Shown: positions 39,000-48,878, numbered from the stretch's first letter. The stretch: DNA of 64,000 bases from Ruminococcaceae bacterium UBA7080 (GCA_002493595.1 DKZG01000002.1:1567-65566), one strand, 5' to 3'. A program made the numbers and translations. The notes: a model not told the origin generated them from the sequence alone.

Positions 39000-41744
39000 A
39001 TGGCAAATAAATTAATAACTGCTCTTTTTGGCGATTACTCCAAAAAAGAAGTTAAAAGAGTAAAAAAGATTTCCAACAAGGTGCTTGCGTTAGAGGACAA
39101 GTATCAGGCTATGGAGGATAAAGAGCTGACTGCACAGACCGCTATACTTAAAGAGCGTCTTGCAAACGGCGAGACACTTGACGATATTCTTCCTGATGCT
39201 TTTGCCGTATGCCGTGAGGCAGCATGGCGTGTTCTCGGGATGAAACATTTCGAGGTGCAGGTTATCGGCGGTATTGTGCTTCACCAGGGCAGAATTGCCG
39301 AGATGAAAACAGGTGAAGGTAAAACGCTTGTTGCTACACTGCCGGCATATCTTAATGCACTTGCAGGCGATGGTGTGCATATTGTAACGGTTAACGATTA
39401 TCTTGCCAAGCGAGACTCAGAGTGGATGGGCAAGCTTTATCGTTTTCTTGGGCTTGACGTGGGTCTTATCATTCATGAAAAAACAAACGAGCAGAGAAAG
39501 GAAGCCTATAACGCAGATATCACATACGGCACAAATAATGAAATGGGCTTCGACTATCTTCGTGACAATATGGTTCAGTATAAGGAACAGAAGGTGCAGA
39601 GAGGTCATAAATTTGCGATTGTGGATGAGGTGGACTCCATCCTGATTGATGAGGCGCGTACGCCTCTTATCATCAGCGGTAAGGGTGAGCAATCGACCGA
39701 TCTTTACAGACAGGCTAATGCTTTTGCTAAAACCCTTAAAATGGTTAAGGTTGCCAAAATGGACGAAAAGCAGGACACGGAAGCCACATACGACGGCGAC
39801 TATATTGTTGATGAAAAGGCGAAGACGGCAACACTTACACAGGATGGTGTTAAGAAGGCCGAGTCCTATTTTAACGTTGAAAATCTTATGGAGATGGATA
39901 ATTCTACACTTCTTCATCATATCAATCAGGCTATTAAGGCAAATGGTGTAATGAGAAGGGATATTGACTACGTTGTTACAGAAGGTCAGGTTAAAATCGT
40001 TGACGAGTTTACAGGCCGTATTATGGAAGGCAGACGCTATAATGAAGGTCTGCATCAGGCAATTGAAGCGAAAGAAGGCGTAAAGGTTGAGCATGAGAGC
40101 AAGACGCTTGCGACAATCACTTTCCAAAATTATTTCCGACTTTACAAAAAGCTGTCGGGTATGACAGGTACGGCTTCAACAGAGGCTCCTGAATTTTCTG
40201 AAATCTATAAGCTCGATGTTGTTGAAATTCCAACAAATAAGCCTCTTGCAAGAATTGATCGTCCGGATGTTATTTTCCAAACAGAAAGAGCAAAGTTTTA
40301 TAATGCAATAGATCAGATTAAAGAATGCCACGAGAAGGGTCAGCCGGTCCTTGTTGGTACAATCAGCATTGAAAAGAGTGAGCTGCTTTCAAAAATGCTT
40401 AAAAAGGCCAGGGTTCCTCACAATGTGCTTAATGCTAAAAATCATGAACGAGAGGCTGAAATTATTGCGCAGGCAGGTAAGCTCGGCGCAGTTACCATTG
40501 CAACCAACATGGCGGGCCGTGGTACGGATATTATGCTTGGCGGTAATGCTGAGTATCTTGCTAAGTCTGAAATGAGAAGAATGCAGTTCTCCGATGAATT
40601 GATTGCCGAAGCAACAGGATTTGCTGAAACTGATGATGAGGAAATTCTTAATGCAAGAAAGACTTTTCAGGAATTAGAGGCAAAGTATAAGAACGAAATT
40701 AAGGAAGAAGCAGATAAAGTACGTGAGGCAGGCGGATTGTTTATTCTCGGTACGGAGCGTCATGATTCCCGACGTATCGACAATCAGCTTCGCGGACGTT
40801 CCGGCCGTCAGGGCGACCCGGGAGAAAGCCAGTTCTATCTTTCCTGTGAGGATGACCTTATGCGTCTGTTCGGTGGTGAGAGAATGCAGATGATGATGGG
40901 CAGACTGGCAGATGACGAGAATATGCCTATTGAGTCAAAAATGATTTCAAAGACGGTTGAGTCGTCCCAGAAAAAGGTTGAGGGCAGAAACTTCGGTATT
41001 CGTAAAAATACGCTCCAGTATGATGATGTTATGAATCGTCAGCGCCAGCTTATTTATAAGCAAAGAGATCAGGTGCTTGACGGTCTTGATCTTTCAGACA
41101 AGATACTTGCGATGCTGGATACGAATATTGAGGAGAATGTAAAAAATTACTTTGCAGGTGATAATAAGGCAGACTGGAATATTGCAGGTCTTAAGGAAAA
41201 ATATAAGGGCTGGCTCACCACTGATGATGATTTTGAGGATACGGATGCGCTTTCCATTAATGAAACTATAGAAACACTGACCGAAAGAGGACACCGAATA
41301 CTTGAAGAAAAGCATCAGCTCTTAGGTGATGAAATGTTTGCTGATTTTGAACGAATGGTGCTTCTCAGAAATGTTGATACACTTTGGATGGATCACATTG
41401 ATGCAATGGATGATTTGAAGCAGGGTATTGGTCTTAGAGCGTATGCCCAGCAGGATCCTGTTGTTGCTTTTCGTATGGAGTCATATGACATGTTTGATGA
41501 AATGACAGCAACAATACGTGAGAATACCGTTCGCATGATGCTCACAATTATGCCGAGAAGACGCGAGGATGTTGAGCGCAAGGCGGTAGCCAAGGTAACA
41601 GCTACATCTTCGGGCGGCGACGATACGGTTAAGTCTTCTCCGGTTCGAAAGGGACACAAAGTCGGTCCAAATGATCCATGTCCCTGCGGTTCAGGCAAAA
41701 AGTACAAGAAGTGCTGCGGTGCTCCGGGCAAGGATAAGGACTGA
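39000..41744 (+). CDS. secA: Preprotein translocase ATPase SecA
   Basis: This 914-residue motor drives preproteins through SecYEG. NBD1 has the Walker A MKTGEGKT and the [12 protein letters not shown]alker B region, followed by the preprotein cross-linking domain, NBD2, helical scaffold and wing domains. The C-terminus carries a zinc-binding SEC-C motif [14 protein letters not shown]. It is a full-length primary SecA. GAGGTG lies before the ATG. A strong hairpin follows. Confidence 0.97.
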   Translation: MANKLITALFGDYSKKEVKRVKKISNKVLALEDKYQAMEDKELTAQTAILKERLANGETLDDILPDAFAVCREAAWRVLGMKHFEVQVIGGIVLHQGRIAEMKTGEGKTLVATLPAYLNALAGDGVHIVTVNDYLAKRDSEWMGKLYRFLGLDVGLIIHEKTNEQRKEAYNADITYGTNNEMGFDYLRDNMVQYKEQKVQRGHKFAIVDEVDSILIDEARTPLIISGKGEQSTDLYRQANAFAKTLKMVKVAKMDEKQDTEATYDGDYIVDEKAKTATLTQDGVKKAESYFNVENLMEMDNSTLLHHINQAIKANGVMRRDIDYVVTEGQVKIVDEFTGRIMEGRRYNEGLHQAIEAKEGVKVEHESKTLATITFQNYFRLYKKLSGMTGTASTEAPEFSEIYKLDVVEIPTNKPLARIDRPDVIFQTERAKFYNAIDQIKECHEKGQPVLVGTISIEKSELLSKMLKKARVPHNVLNAKNHEREAEIIAQAGKLGAVTIATNMAGRGTDIMLGGNAEYLAKSEMRRMQFSDELIAEATGFAETDDEEILNARKTFQELEAKYKNEIKEEADKVREAGGLFILGTERHDSRRIDNQLRGRSGRQGDPGESQFYLSCEDDLMRLFGGERMQMMMGRLADDENMPIESKMISKTVESSQKKVEGRNFGIRKNTLQYDDVMNRQRQLIYKQRDQVLDGLDLSDKILAMLDTNIEENVKNYFAGDNKADWNIAGLKEKYKGWLTTDDDFEDTDALSINETIETLTERGHRILEEKHQLLGDEMFADFERMVLLRNVDTLWMDHIDAMDDLKQGIGLRAYAQQDPVVAFRMESYDMFDEMTATIRENTVRMMLTIMPRRREDVERKAVAKVTATSSGGDDTVKSSPVRKGHKVGPNDPCPCGSGKKYKKCCGAPGKDKD

Positions 41745-41760
41745 TAATCCGTAAAATATA

Positions 41761-41793
41761 AAACACACAATGGTTTTATCCATTGTGTGTTTT
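41761..41793. terminator. Bidirectional terminator after secA
   Basis: A perfect 13-bp stem (41761-41773 with 41780-41792) with a 6-nt loop lies between convergent secA and the GDPD gene. Confidence 0.87.
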
Positions 41794-41831
41794 GTTTTGA
41801 TTCATTAGTTTTTTGAAAGAATATTAGAGCA

Positions 41832-41896
41832 TTTCGCACTCGCAGCAATTCCATGGTTTTCTTATTATTACAGCAGAAAAAACAGCGAGTACGAAA
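41832..41896. repeat. Long imperfect inverted repeat between secA and GDPD
   Basis: Twelve-base arms (41832-41843 with 41885-41896) pair with a single mismatch around a 41-nt loop. It lies downstream of the GDPD stop and beyond the secA terminator. Function is unknown, and no encoded product is apparent. Confidence 0.45.
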
Positions 41897-41931
41897 GCTT
41901 GCATAATGTTGCAACGCAGTGCACAGAATCA

Positions 41932-42804
41932 TTATTTATCAGCTGTTATATTATCGGTTGTGATAAGTGTTACTCTGTTTTCTGCTAATTTATCCAGAAG
42001 CTCAAGGTCATTAATTGTCCACGCACCGAGTTTGATGCCTGAGTCGATACATTTTTTTATCATACCGTTTTCAAAGTTCTTTTCTTTTGAACCGTTGAAG
42101 TCAATACCACAGTCCTTAAGGCTTTTTGCAAGTTCAATATCCTCATCTTCAATTTTCTGAACGAGATAATAGATTGGGGCATCTGTCAGTTCTCTGATTT
42201 TTTTCAGATTTTCAAATTGGAATGAGATATATACAGCTTCAGCATTATATTTTTTTACCATATCTACAATTTCATCATAATGCTCAGTGTTATTTTTGCC
42301 CTTAAGCTCAATAACGGCAGTCATATTATAGCTGTTGCAAATTTGAATATATTTTTCAAGTGAGCAGAAGCTGAGGTTTGGATAATTTTCAATATTTGAG
42401 CCGTTATCAACATTCATTTTCATAAGATCATCATAAGTTTCTTTTTCAATAAATGCTGATTTATTCATCATTCGGTATGTGTGTGAATCATGAGAAACAA
42501 TCCATACGCCGTCTGCTGTTCTGTAAATATCGCATTCAGCGCCCCAGAAGCCTGCCTTGCCTGCCTCATTGAACGCAGCTGAGGTGTTTTCCGGTGCAAC
42601 TGCACGGTAACCCCTGTGCGCGATAAGTGTTACTTTTTGGTCTGTTTTTAAAAGCTCGTAGTCAGCTGTTTTGCAGTACATATGAAGCGCTGTTGCACCG
42701 GCAATTACCGCGAGTACGATTAACGCAAGAAGAACTGAAAGTACAATAACAAGAATTTTCTTCTTTTTTGACCACTTTTTCTTTTCATTTGAAGTTTTAT
42801 CCAT
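41932..42804 (-). CDS. Membrane-anchored glycerophosphodiester phosphodiesterase
   Basis: This 290-residue protein has an N-terminal anchor (about 14-38) after a Lys-rich start, so the catalytic domain faces outside. GDPD signatures are the HRG of LIAHRGYRAVAPENT, the acidic ECDIYRT segment and the His in SHDSHTYR. It would release alcohols from glycerophosphodiesters such as teichoic acid fragments. It overlaps the nitroreductase gene by 8 nt (GGAGAG upstream). Confidence 0.87.
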   Translation of the reverse strand: MDKTSNEKKKWSKKKKILVIVLSVLLALIVLAVIAGATALHMYCKTADYELLKTDQKVTLIAHRGYRAVAPENTSAAFNEAGKAGFWGAECDIYRTADGVWIVSHDSHTYRMMNKSAFIEKETYDDLMKMNVDNGSNIENYPNLSFCSLEKYIQICNSYNMTAVIELKGKNNTEHYDEIVDMVKKYNAEAVYISFQFENLKKIRELTDAPIYYLVQKIEDEDIELAKSLKDCGIDFNGSKEKNFENGMIKKCIDSGIKLGAWTINDLELLDKLAENRVTLITTDNITADK

Positions 42805-43573
42805 TGTCGTTCTCTCCTTTATTTTCAGGGAATTTAATTAATTTTGCATTTTCAGTACAAAAATTCCCTGTGAAATCCCATTCACCTTTCACCCCTTTTG
42901 CAGCAGCGCCAAGCTGAAAATGGAGCTGTGCAATGCCGAAGTCAATACTTTTTTCTGAATAAGGTGCATCCACCTTGCCGGAAATAATACCGTTTTCGTA
43001 TTTGAAGTGAACCGGTCTGCTGTTGGTGCTTGATGGAGCTTTTTCTACCAGTTTCATAGCATATTCATAATATGCAGGCAGCTTTTTATCACAGACATCA
43101 AACATTTTTTGATATGGCTTGCTTTTTTTATGCGTTACATTATATATGGCTTTTTCTTTAAGACTAAGCTTATTTTTAACTCTGCCGATGACAATAAGAC
43201 CGTGAAGCCTTATTGATTTTGGCAGCTTAAGCATGGCAAGAATTTTATTTTCATCGTAGGTGCCGGTTACCCAGCAGGTACCGAGGCCGTGGTATACGCA
43301 TTCAAGTACAATCATTTCACCATAGTATCCGGACTTAACTCTGGTTTTTTCAGAGTCATCGCCGCAAATGGCGATTGCTGAAAATTTGCCTGTGAAAAAC
43401 TTGAAGGCAGGGGTGGCATCCTCAATAAAGCGGAAATCAAGTCCTGCCTTATTATTGATTATGTCAACCAAATCGCGTATAACCTGTGTTGTATCGCTTT
43501 CAATGGCATAGGGTTTGTATGTACGCCTTGAGCGGCGCATATCAATTGCTTTAATATATTCCTCGTTAGTCAT
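42797..43573 (-). CDS. Nitroreductase-family protein (TM1586 type)
   Basis: This 258-residue FMN protein begins with MRRSRRTYKPY and is longer than single-domain nitroreductases. The architecture resembles the TM1586 subfamily, in which two nitroreductase-like halves come from one chain. The physiological substrate is unknown. The ATG at 43573 is preferred, since CAGGAT lies 8 nt upstream, over an ATG at 43582 without a site. It follows asnB by about 50 nt and runs into the GDPD gene. Confidence 0.78.
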   Translation of the reverse strand: MTNEEYIKAIDMRRSRRTYKPYAIESDTTQVIRDLVDIINNKAGLDFRFIEDATPAFKFFTGKFSAIAICGDDSEKTRVKSGYYGEMIVLECVYHGLGTCWVTGTYDENKILAMLKLPKSIRLHGLIVIGRVKNKLSLKEKAIYNVTHKKSKPYQKMFDVCDKKLPAYYEYAMKLVEKAPSSTNSRPVHFKYENGIISGKVDAPYSEKSIDFGIAQLHFQLGAAAKGVKGEWDFTGNFCTENAKLIKFPENKGENDNG

Positions 43574-43624
43574 ATAAAACATCCTGTGTGCTGATTAGAT
43601 ATTTACATCTATAATATATCACAT

Positions 43625-45448
43625 TTAAATATCAAACACAACATTATAATTTTTCATCCACACATAAATCTGATAAATATAAGCCAAAACCTGTGGTGTC
43701 TGCATCAATTGACCGTACCATGGTTCGGTCATAGAGTCGGGGCTTTTCATAAGCTCATATACTGCGCTGACATTCAGCATTTCATAAAGAGGACAGCTTT
43801 TATCCTCTATAGCCTGTTTTGCAAGACGGCATACACAATCAAAGTAAAGCGGATTGTGTGTTTTGGGATAAGGGCTTTTTTTGCGCCAAACAATATCATA
43901 GGGCAAATCATTTTCAAATGCCTTTCGCAAAATACCTTTTTCACGGCCGTCAAGAGCCTTAAATTCCCAGGGCATATTATAAGCATATTCTACAAGTCTA
44001 TAATCACAGAAGGGGACACGCACTTCAAGTGATGACTCCATGCTCATAACATCTTTTCTGGCAAGCAGTGTCTGCATAAACCAATTCAGATTAAGCATGA
44101 ACATTTCTCGCATTCTTTTTTCAAGCGGGCTTTCACCGTCGAGATAGGAAGTCAGAGCAACAGTCTGACTGTACGCATTTTGAAGATATTCCTCGCCGTT
44201 TTTAAGAAAGCCGGGTTTTAAAATACTTCTTCTGGCCTTTGTTGATCTTGCCCAGGGGAAGCATTCCTCAAACAATATTTCTTTTCTGTGATACCAGGGG
44301 TAACCACCGAATATTTCGTCAGCACATTCGCCTGACAGACATACAGTGAAATTCTTTTTTACCTCGCGGCAAAACAGCAGCAAGGATGAGTCGACATCGG
44401 CAAAGCCGGGAACACATCTTGCAACAGTGGCTTCAAAAAGGGCATCTGCTACCGATGAATTATCAAGGATAATATTGTGATGGATTGATCCGATTGCATC
44501 TGAAACAAGACTGATATAATCAGAATCTTTGTTTGGCTGGAAAAGACTTTTTTTAAAGAATTTGTCATTGTCAGTATAGTCAACCGAATAGGTGTTTAAA
44601 ATTTTACCCTTATTTTTATAATAGTCGGCAGCCACCTTTGAAATGATTGAGGAATCAAGTCCGCCGCTTAAAAAGGTTGCAAGCGGCACATCTGAAACAA
44701 GCTGCCTTTCAATGGAATTTTTAACAAGCTCATGTGTGTGTTCTATCGCTTCGTTAAGACTTTCGTTATTTTCTTTAGCTTCTAATTTCCAATACTGTAA
44801 AACAGTAGCTTTTCCGTCTTTATATTTTAGAAAATGAGCCGGGGGCAATTCTGAAATATCCTTAAAAATGGCTTTGCCGATTGTTTTGGCAGGACCCAGC
44901 ATGAATATTTCATTAAGTCCCTCGATGTCTACTATGGGTTTGATTTGAGGAATGCATAAAAGGCTGCTTATTCGGCTGGCAAATGCAAACAAATCCCCTT
45001 TTTTAGAATAAAAGCAAGGTTTTACACCTATTCTGTCTCTGGCGAGAAAAAGACTGTTGTCACGTTCATTATAAACAGCATAAGCAAAAATTCCGTTAAG
45101 TTTTTTTACACTTTCCTCTTGCCATTTGTCATAGGCTTTAAGTACAACTTCAGTATCGCAGTGTGTGTCAAATTTATAGCCAAAGGTTTCAAGTTCTGCC
45201 TTTACCTGCTGTGTATTGTAAAGTTCACCATTATATACGATTATATATTTTCCGAAACGCATTGGCTGACTTCCTTTTTCTACATCAATAACACAGAGCC
45301 TGCGGTGGATCAATGCTGTTTGGGCCGTAACATATTCTCCTTTTGCGTCAGGTCCGCGCATTTTGAGTGTTTTACTGATGCTTTCAATTAAAGGCTTTTC
45401 ACTTCTTAAATCTATGGACGGGGTTAATATTCCTGCAATTCCGCACAT
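43625..45448 (-). CDS. asnB: Asparagine synthase (glutamine-hydrolysing)
   Basis: This 607-residue enzyme makes asparagine from aspartate with glutamine as nitrogen donor. Cys2 in MCGIAGIL is the glutaminase nucleophile, and SGGLDSS (about residue 265) is the ATP-pyrophosphatase loop. The length is normal. GAGGTGATTTT precedes the ATG. It is the first gene of a minus-strand unit that includes the nitroreductase and GDPD. It is divergent from the XRE gene. Confidence 0.94.
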   Translation of the reverse strand: MCGIAGILTPSIDLRSEKPLIESISKTLKMRGPDAKGEYVTAQTALIHRRLCVIDVEKGSQPMRFGKYIIVYNGELYNTQQVKAELETFGYKFDTHCDTEVVLKAYDKWQEESVKKLNGIFAYAVYNERDNSLFLARDRIGVKPCFYSKKGDLFAFASRISSLLCIPQIKPIVDIEGLNEIFMLGPAKTIGKAIFKDISELPPAHFLKYKDGKATVLQYWKLEAKENNESLNEAIEHTHELVKNSIERQLVSDVPLATFLSGGLDSSIISKVAADYYKNKGKILNTYSVDYTDNDKFFKKSLFQPNKDSDYISLVSDAIGSIHHNIILDNSSVADALFEATVARCVPGFADVDSSLLLFCREVKKNFTVCLSGECADEIFGGYPWYHRKEILFEECFPWARSTKARRSILKPGFLKNGEEYLQNAYSQTVALTSYLDGESPLEKRMREMFMLNLNWFMQTLLARKDVMSMESSLEVRVPFCDYRLVEYAYNMPWEFKALDGREKGILRKAFENDLPYDIVWRKKSPYPKTHNPLYFDCVCRLAKQAIEDKSCPLYEMLNVSAVYELMKSPDSMTEPWYGQLMQTPQVLAYIYQIYVWMKNYNVVFDI

Positions 45449-45552
45449 AAAATCACCTCATATTTATTATATGCAGGCACTGTATTTTTGCCTGAAATAA
45501 TACGAATAATTTAAATGTTAACTTCAGTTGACAAAGTTCAAGTATAAATTGC

Positions 45553-45561
45553 TGGTATAAT
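45553..45561 (+). promoter_or_regulatory. Extended -10 promoter of the XRE-DUF4097 unit
   Basis: TGGTATAAT at 45553-45561 is an extended -10. The only TTGACA upstream (45528-45533) is 22 bp away, so the TGN extension probably matters. AACTT and AAGTT arms flank that TTGACA (about 45520-45538) and may be an operator for the XRE protein. Confidence 0.55.
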
Positions 45562-45598
45562 GAGGGGAAATATGCTATATTTTTATGGAGGTGATTAG

Positions 45599-46285
45599 AT
45601 GACACTTGGTGAACGTTTATATGAAATGAGAAAAGCAAAGGGATTGTCTCAGGAAAGGGTAGCAGAAGAGCTGGAGGTTACGCGGCAAACCGTTTCTAAA
45701 TGGGAGACAGACCAAACTACGCCAGATTTTGATAAAATTATTCCGCTGTGTGAGCTTTATAATATAACCGCTGATGAGCTTATTAAGGGAAGCGCAGAGA
45801 GTCAAAGCAATAATTATAATTACGATTATTATGACAGCAGTGCGTATGATATACAGCCGATGGAGCAGGCTGAAAGCAAAAAAGAGCGTGATGAGAAATA
45901 CAGAAAACGCTCAGCACTCTTAATGGCGGTTGCAATATGCCTTTATATTTTATCGGTTACTCCGTTTTTTGTGCTCTCCGACGGAAGGCTCATGATGACG
46001 CTGTTTTTTGTAATCATTGCAGTTGCTACAATGATAGTTGTTTTTTCACAGCTTTCCAAGCCGAAGGATTATAAAAAGCGAGAGCTGCAGACAAAGGAAT
46101 CGAAACTTTATAAGCTGATTACAAGTATACTTTCAGGGATAACGCTGGTAGTATATATGCTTATAAGCTTTCTTACAAAGGCATGGCATATTACTTGGCT
46201 GATGTGGGTGATTTACGGCATAGTATGTGAAATAATCAAGCTTATTTTTTCTTTAAAAGGAGTTGAGATTAACGATGAAGAATAA
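45599..46285 (+). CDS. XRE-family regulator with C-terminal membrane domain
   Basis: This 228-residue protein has an N-terminal helix-turn-helix (about 1-66, LSQERVAEELEVTRQTVSKWE) followed by a short polar linker and four hydrophobic segments (about 103-125, 130-150, 175-195 and 203-223). That is a membrane-bound transcription factor. The GGAGGTGAT site is strong. It overlaps the DUF4097 gene by 11 nt, so both are translated together. The design resembles envelope-stress or antimicrobial-sensing units in Firmicutes, but its signal is not known. Confidence 0.85.
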   Translation: MTLGERLYEMRKAKGLSQERVAEELEVTRQTVSKWETDQTTPDFDKIIPLCELYNITADELIKGSAESQSNNYNYDYYDSSAYDIQPMEQAESKKERDEKYRKRSALLMAVAICLYILSVTPFFVLSDGRLMMTLFFVIIAVATMIVVFSQLSKPKDYKKRELQTKESKLYKLITSILSGITLVVYMLISFLTKAWHITWLMWVIYGIVCEIIKLIFSLKGVEINDEE

Positions 46286-47054
46286 TAGAGGATTAATTAT
46301 TACTGTTATTGTTTTGCTGTGCGCTGCAGTGCTTTTATTATCCGGTATAATGGTGTTTGCAATAGCAGGCAGTTTCAGCATAGGCAAGGTTTTTGACTGG
46401 AAAAATTCTTTTGAAGACAGTAAAATTATTTATGATGAGAGCTTTGACAGCACAAATATAAAAAATATTTCTGCACGCTCTCAGTGCGGTGATATTAAAA
46501 TTAAGCACAGTGCGGATGATGCTATCAGAATTGTTGCATGTGGCGCGAATGAGAAAAGTATTGACGTGAATATAGAGAATTCATCAATCCATATTATAGG
46601 CGGCGAAGAATCAAATTCTGCAGACGGATTTCCTTTTAACAGATTAAGAGGCTATAGGAATTTTATGAATGAAATAGAGATATATCTGCCTGATAAGGAG
46701 TTTGACAATCTGGATTTGACGACACAGTATGGTGATGTGGATATAGAAAATCATTTAATTGCTGATTTAAAGGCGAATGTTGATTATGGAGATATTGAAA
46801 TAAAAGCAATTGACGGAAGTGTGGATTTGCATGCCGACTGCGGTGATATCGAGATTGACAATTTGAATATCAGCAGCAACTCCTCTATATCAACAGATTT
46901 GGGAAATGTAGAAATTGAACGTACAAATGATATCAGAATAGATTATGAGCTTTCAATGGGCGACAGCAATATTAAAAGAAATTTCAGTCAGTCAGACGTA
47001 ATTTTAAATATTAAGGTCGATTTGGGAGATATAGATATAAACGATGAATATTAA
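46275..47054 (+). CDS. DUF4097-family beta-solenoid protein with N-terminal anchor
   Basis: This 259-residue protein has a hydrophobic segment (about 7-30) and then a repetitive beta region. About six copies of a GD(I/V)xI-type repeat (YGDVDIEN, YGDIEIKA, CGDIEIDN, LGNVEIER, LGDIDIND) form a right-handed beta-helix, as in DUF4097 / GIN-type proteins. It is exposed outside the membrane. ATG 46275 lies 12 nt after AAGGAG. A TTG at 46263 is in frame but adjoins the site. It probably acts as an extracellular partner of the XRE membrane regulator. Confidence 0.82.
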   Translation: MKNNRGLIITVIVLLCAAVLLLSGIMVFAIAGSFSIGKVFDWKNSFEDSKIIYDESFDSTNIKNISARSQCGDIKIKHSADDAIRIVACGANEKSIDVNIENSSIHIIGGEESNSADGFPFNRLRGYRNFMNEIEIYLPDKEFDNLDLTTQYGDVDIENHLIADLKANVDYGDIEIKAIDGSVDLHADCGDIEIDNLNISSNSSISTDLGNVEIERTNDIRIDYELSMGDSNIKRNFSQSDVILNIKVDLGDIDINDEY

Positions 47055-47057
47055 GCA

Positions 47058-47085
47058 AACCCCCTCAGCTTTGGCTGAGGGGGTT
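47058..47085. terminator. Terminator after DUF4097 gene
   Basis: A perfect 12-bp G/C-rich stem (47058-47069 with 47074-47085) with a TTTG loop lies between convergent genes. The stem resembles that of the terminator at 3037-3075 (same CCCCC/GGGGG core). Confidence 0.85.
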
Positions 47086-47101
47086 GTGTTTGTTTTGAAC
47101 G

Positions 47102-47428
47102 TTAAACCTTTTTCTTTCCTTTTATGTAAACTTCTAAAATCTGAGGGCTTTCTTCTTTAAGGATATTTTTATCAAGCACAATAAAATCTGCACGCTCACC
47201 GGCTTTAAGTTCACAGCATTTAGCATGGGTAATATCGTAATAAATCATATCGTTAATAAGAGGGATAACATATCCGCCGTTAAGGTCAATAACTTTGCTG
47301 TTGTCATAGCACATAGGTGTATTATACCCTAAATATACAATTTCCTTACCACTGACAACCATAACAGAATATATATCGTTTTCACTGTTGAGGGTGAGAA
47401 AACTGGCATTTGTAAAAACCGTCGTCAT
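47102..47428 (-). CDS. Barrel-less amidohydrolase-like protein (N- and C-terminal parts joined)
   Basis: The 108-residue frame has a start like the N-terminal sandwich of amidohydrolases (residues 3-60, ending VIDLNGGYVIPLIND, where a full enzyme has a Pro-Gly-Phe-Ile-Asp and metal His pair) and then an ending LKAGERADFIVLDKNI plus EVYIKGKKV, as at the enzymes' C-terminus (74-108). The entire catalytic TIM barrel of about 400 residues is absent. The ATG at 47428 has CGGAG 9 nt upstream and TATACT 16 nt further up. It is either an in-frame deletion pseudogene or a surviving small protein. The intact frame favours a kept gene. Confidence 0.55.
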   Translation of the reverse strand: MTTVFTNASFLTLNSENDIYSVMVVSGKEIVYLGYNTPMCYDNSKVIDLNGGYVIPLINDMIYYDITHAKCCELKAGERADFIVLDKNILKEESPQILEVYIKGKKKV

Positions 47429-47581
47429 TATAACACTCCGTTTAGTATACTTCATAAATACAGATTGTTTTGTTATTCAATAATAATACAAATGCCGTAA
47501 TTTGTCAAATCAGGTAAAAATCTGAAAATGGATATGTATTCTTTTATTGTGTGTTTTTGCATAAACATTAATGGTGATAAA

Positions 47582-47842
47582 ATGAAAAAGGTTAAGCTTA
47601 AGGAAAAAATAAAGCCGCAATCCTATGATTATTATTTTGGCAAGCCCAGAATTGAAATGGCAGGCAGTGAGTGTCTTGTTGATGGGCTTCAGAGTATTAT
47701 TGAATACTCAAATGATAAAATTACGCTTAATTTGGGCACGCAGGTTATAACATTTTTTGGTGATGATTTGCGTATAAATTCCTTTACGCGTGAAGGAGCA
47801 ATTGTGGAAGGAAATATTATTTCTATGGAGTTTTCACAGTGA
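47582..47842 (+). CDS. yqfC: Sporulation protein YqfC (YabP/YqfC family)
   Basis: This 86-residue protein shows the YabP/YqfC domain, including ISMEF at the end and the TLNLGTQVITFFGDDL stretch. YqfC and YqfD are expressed in the mother cell during sporulation in Bacillus. ATG 47582 follows GGTGAT. The longer frame to 47528 has no ribosome site. It overlaps yqfD by 4 nt (GTGA). A CATAAACA sequence upstream may be a sigma-E -10, but a matching -35 was not found. Confidence 0.85.
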   Translation: MKKVKLKEKIKPQSYDYYFGKPRIEMAGSECLVDGLQSIIEYSNDKITLNLGTQVITFFGDDLRINSFTREGAIVEGNIISMEFSQ

Positions 47843-48810
47843 TATGGTTTTTCAGATGGATGTTTGGTTATGTGTTGTTTTTCTTTAAGGGCGGATTTGC
47901 CGAAGATTTTTTGACAGATTGTTTTTCAGATGGTATTGAAATAAGAGATGTAGCGCTTAATGATGATGGTTTTACGGCAGCGTGTAATATAAAAACATAT
48001 AGAAAACTGCATCGATATGCATTAAGACACGGAGGCAGGGTTAAGATAATAAAGAAAAAAGGACTTCCTTTTATTCTTTTGCCTTTAAAAAACCGATTTG
48101 GATTTTTTGTTGGGATGTTAGTCTTTGTGGTTATTATCTCTTTTTTAAGTTCATTTATCTGGAATGTTGAGATTGTGGGCAACAGCCGTTTAAGTGATAC
48201 TGCAATATCGGCTTATCTTGATAACCATAATTTAAAAACGGGTACAATGTGGAGCAGTATTGACAGAGACAGCTTTTGCTGGGATATGATGAGTGATTTT
48301 GATGATATATCCTGGGTTCATATTAATAAAATAGGAACGACTGCACGTGTTGAAATAAACGAAACAAAATTGGCGGATAAGGATGGCGACAAAGAAAAGC
48401 TTCAGGGGATAAATGTATTTCGAAAGGAGCTGCAGGTTGTAGCTTACAGGGAACAGAAGGATATAACAGTAAAAAACAGAAAAAAATATATTTGTCTGCA
48501 CTTTTTTACTGCAGATATTCCGTTGTATATAAAGAAAGAAAAGGGAGATATTTCAAATCAAAGAGAAAGCTTTTTGACAATAAGGGATACAAAGATTCCC
48601 ATCGGTATTACCGAATATGAGGAATGTTTTTTGCTTTCATCATCAAAAACTCTTAATGATGATGTATTGTTGGAGCTTGCAAGGAAAAAAATGAAATTTC
48701 AGGAAGAAAAAGAATTCGATGAATTTGAGATAATCAATAAGAGTGAAAATCATAAAATAGATGCAGACAAGTGTGTCATAAATACTTCGTATATTATAAG
48801 AAGAAAATAA
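47839..48810 (+). CDS. yqfD: Sporulation protein YqfD
   Basis: This 323-residue membrane protein has one or two hydrophobic segments near 90-115 and an N-terminal aromatic segment, with the C-terminal portion facing the coat side. The LRHGGRVKIIKKKGLPF and WVHINKIGTTARVEI stretches match the YqfD family, which includes the B. subtilis stage IV sporulation-associated protein. The start is GTG, overlapping the yqfC stop. phoH and ybeY, which often follow, are not present here, and uxuA is instead. Confidence 0.88.
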   Translation: MIWFFRWMFGYVLFFFKGGFAEDFLTDCFSDGIEIRDVALNDDGFTAACNIKTYRKLHRYALRHGGRVKIIKKKGLPFILLPLKNRFGFFVGMLVFVVIISFLSSFIWNVEIVGNSRLSDTAISAYLDNHNLKTGTMWSSIDRDSFCWDMMSDFDDISWVHINKIGTTARVEINETKLADKDGDKEKLQGINVFRKELQVVAYREQKDITVKNRKKYICLHFFTADIPLYIKKEKGDISNQRESFLTIRDTKIPIGITEYEECFLLSSSKTLNDDVLLELARKKMKFQEEKEFDEFEIINKSENHKIDADKCVINTSYIIRRK

Positions 48811-48820
48811 TATATTAATC

Positions 48821-48849
48821 TTGAAAGGGCTTATTTGATATGGTAAAAT
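48821..48849 (+). promoter_or_regulatory. Sigma-A promoter for uxuA
   Basis: TTGAAA and TAAAAT are separated by 17 bp, about 30 nt before the ATG. Confidence 0.72.
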
Positions 48850-48878
48850 AAAGAAAATTAGACCAAGGAGGTATAAAT

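Noticed and set aside
39417..40127. 236-residue minus-strand frame inside secA
   Set aside because: Antisense shadow of conserved secA codons with unusual composition.
41393..41932. 179-residue minus-strand frame
   Set aside because: It overlaps the secA 3' end on the other strand and lacks domain or ribosome site.
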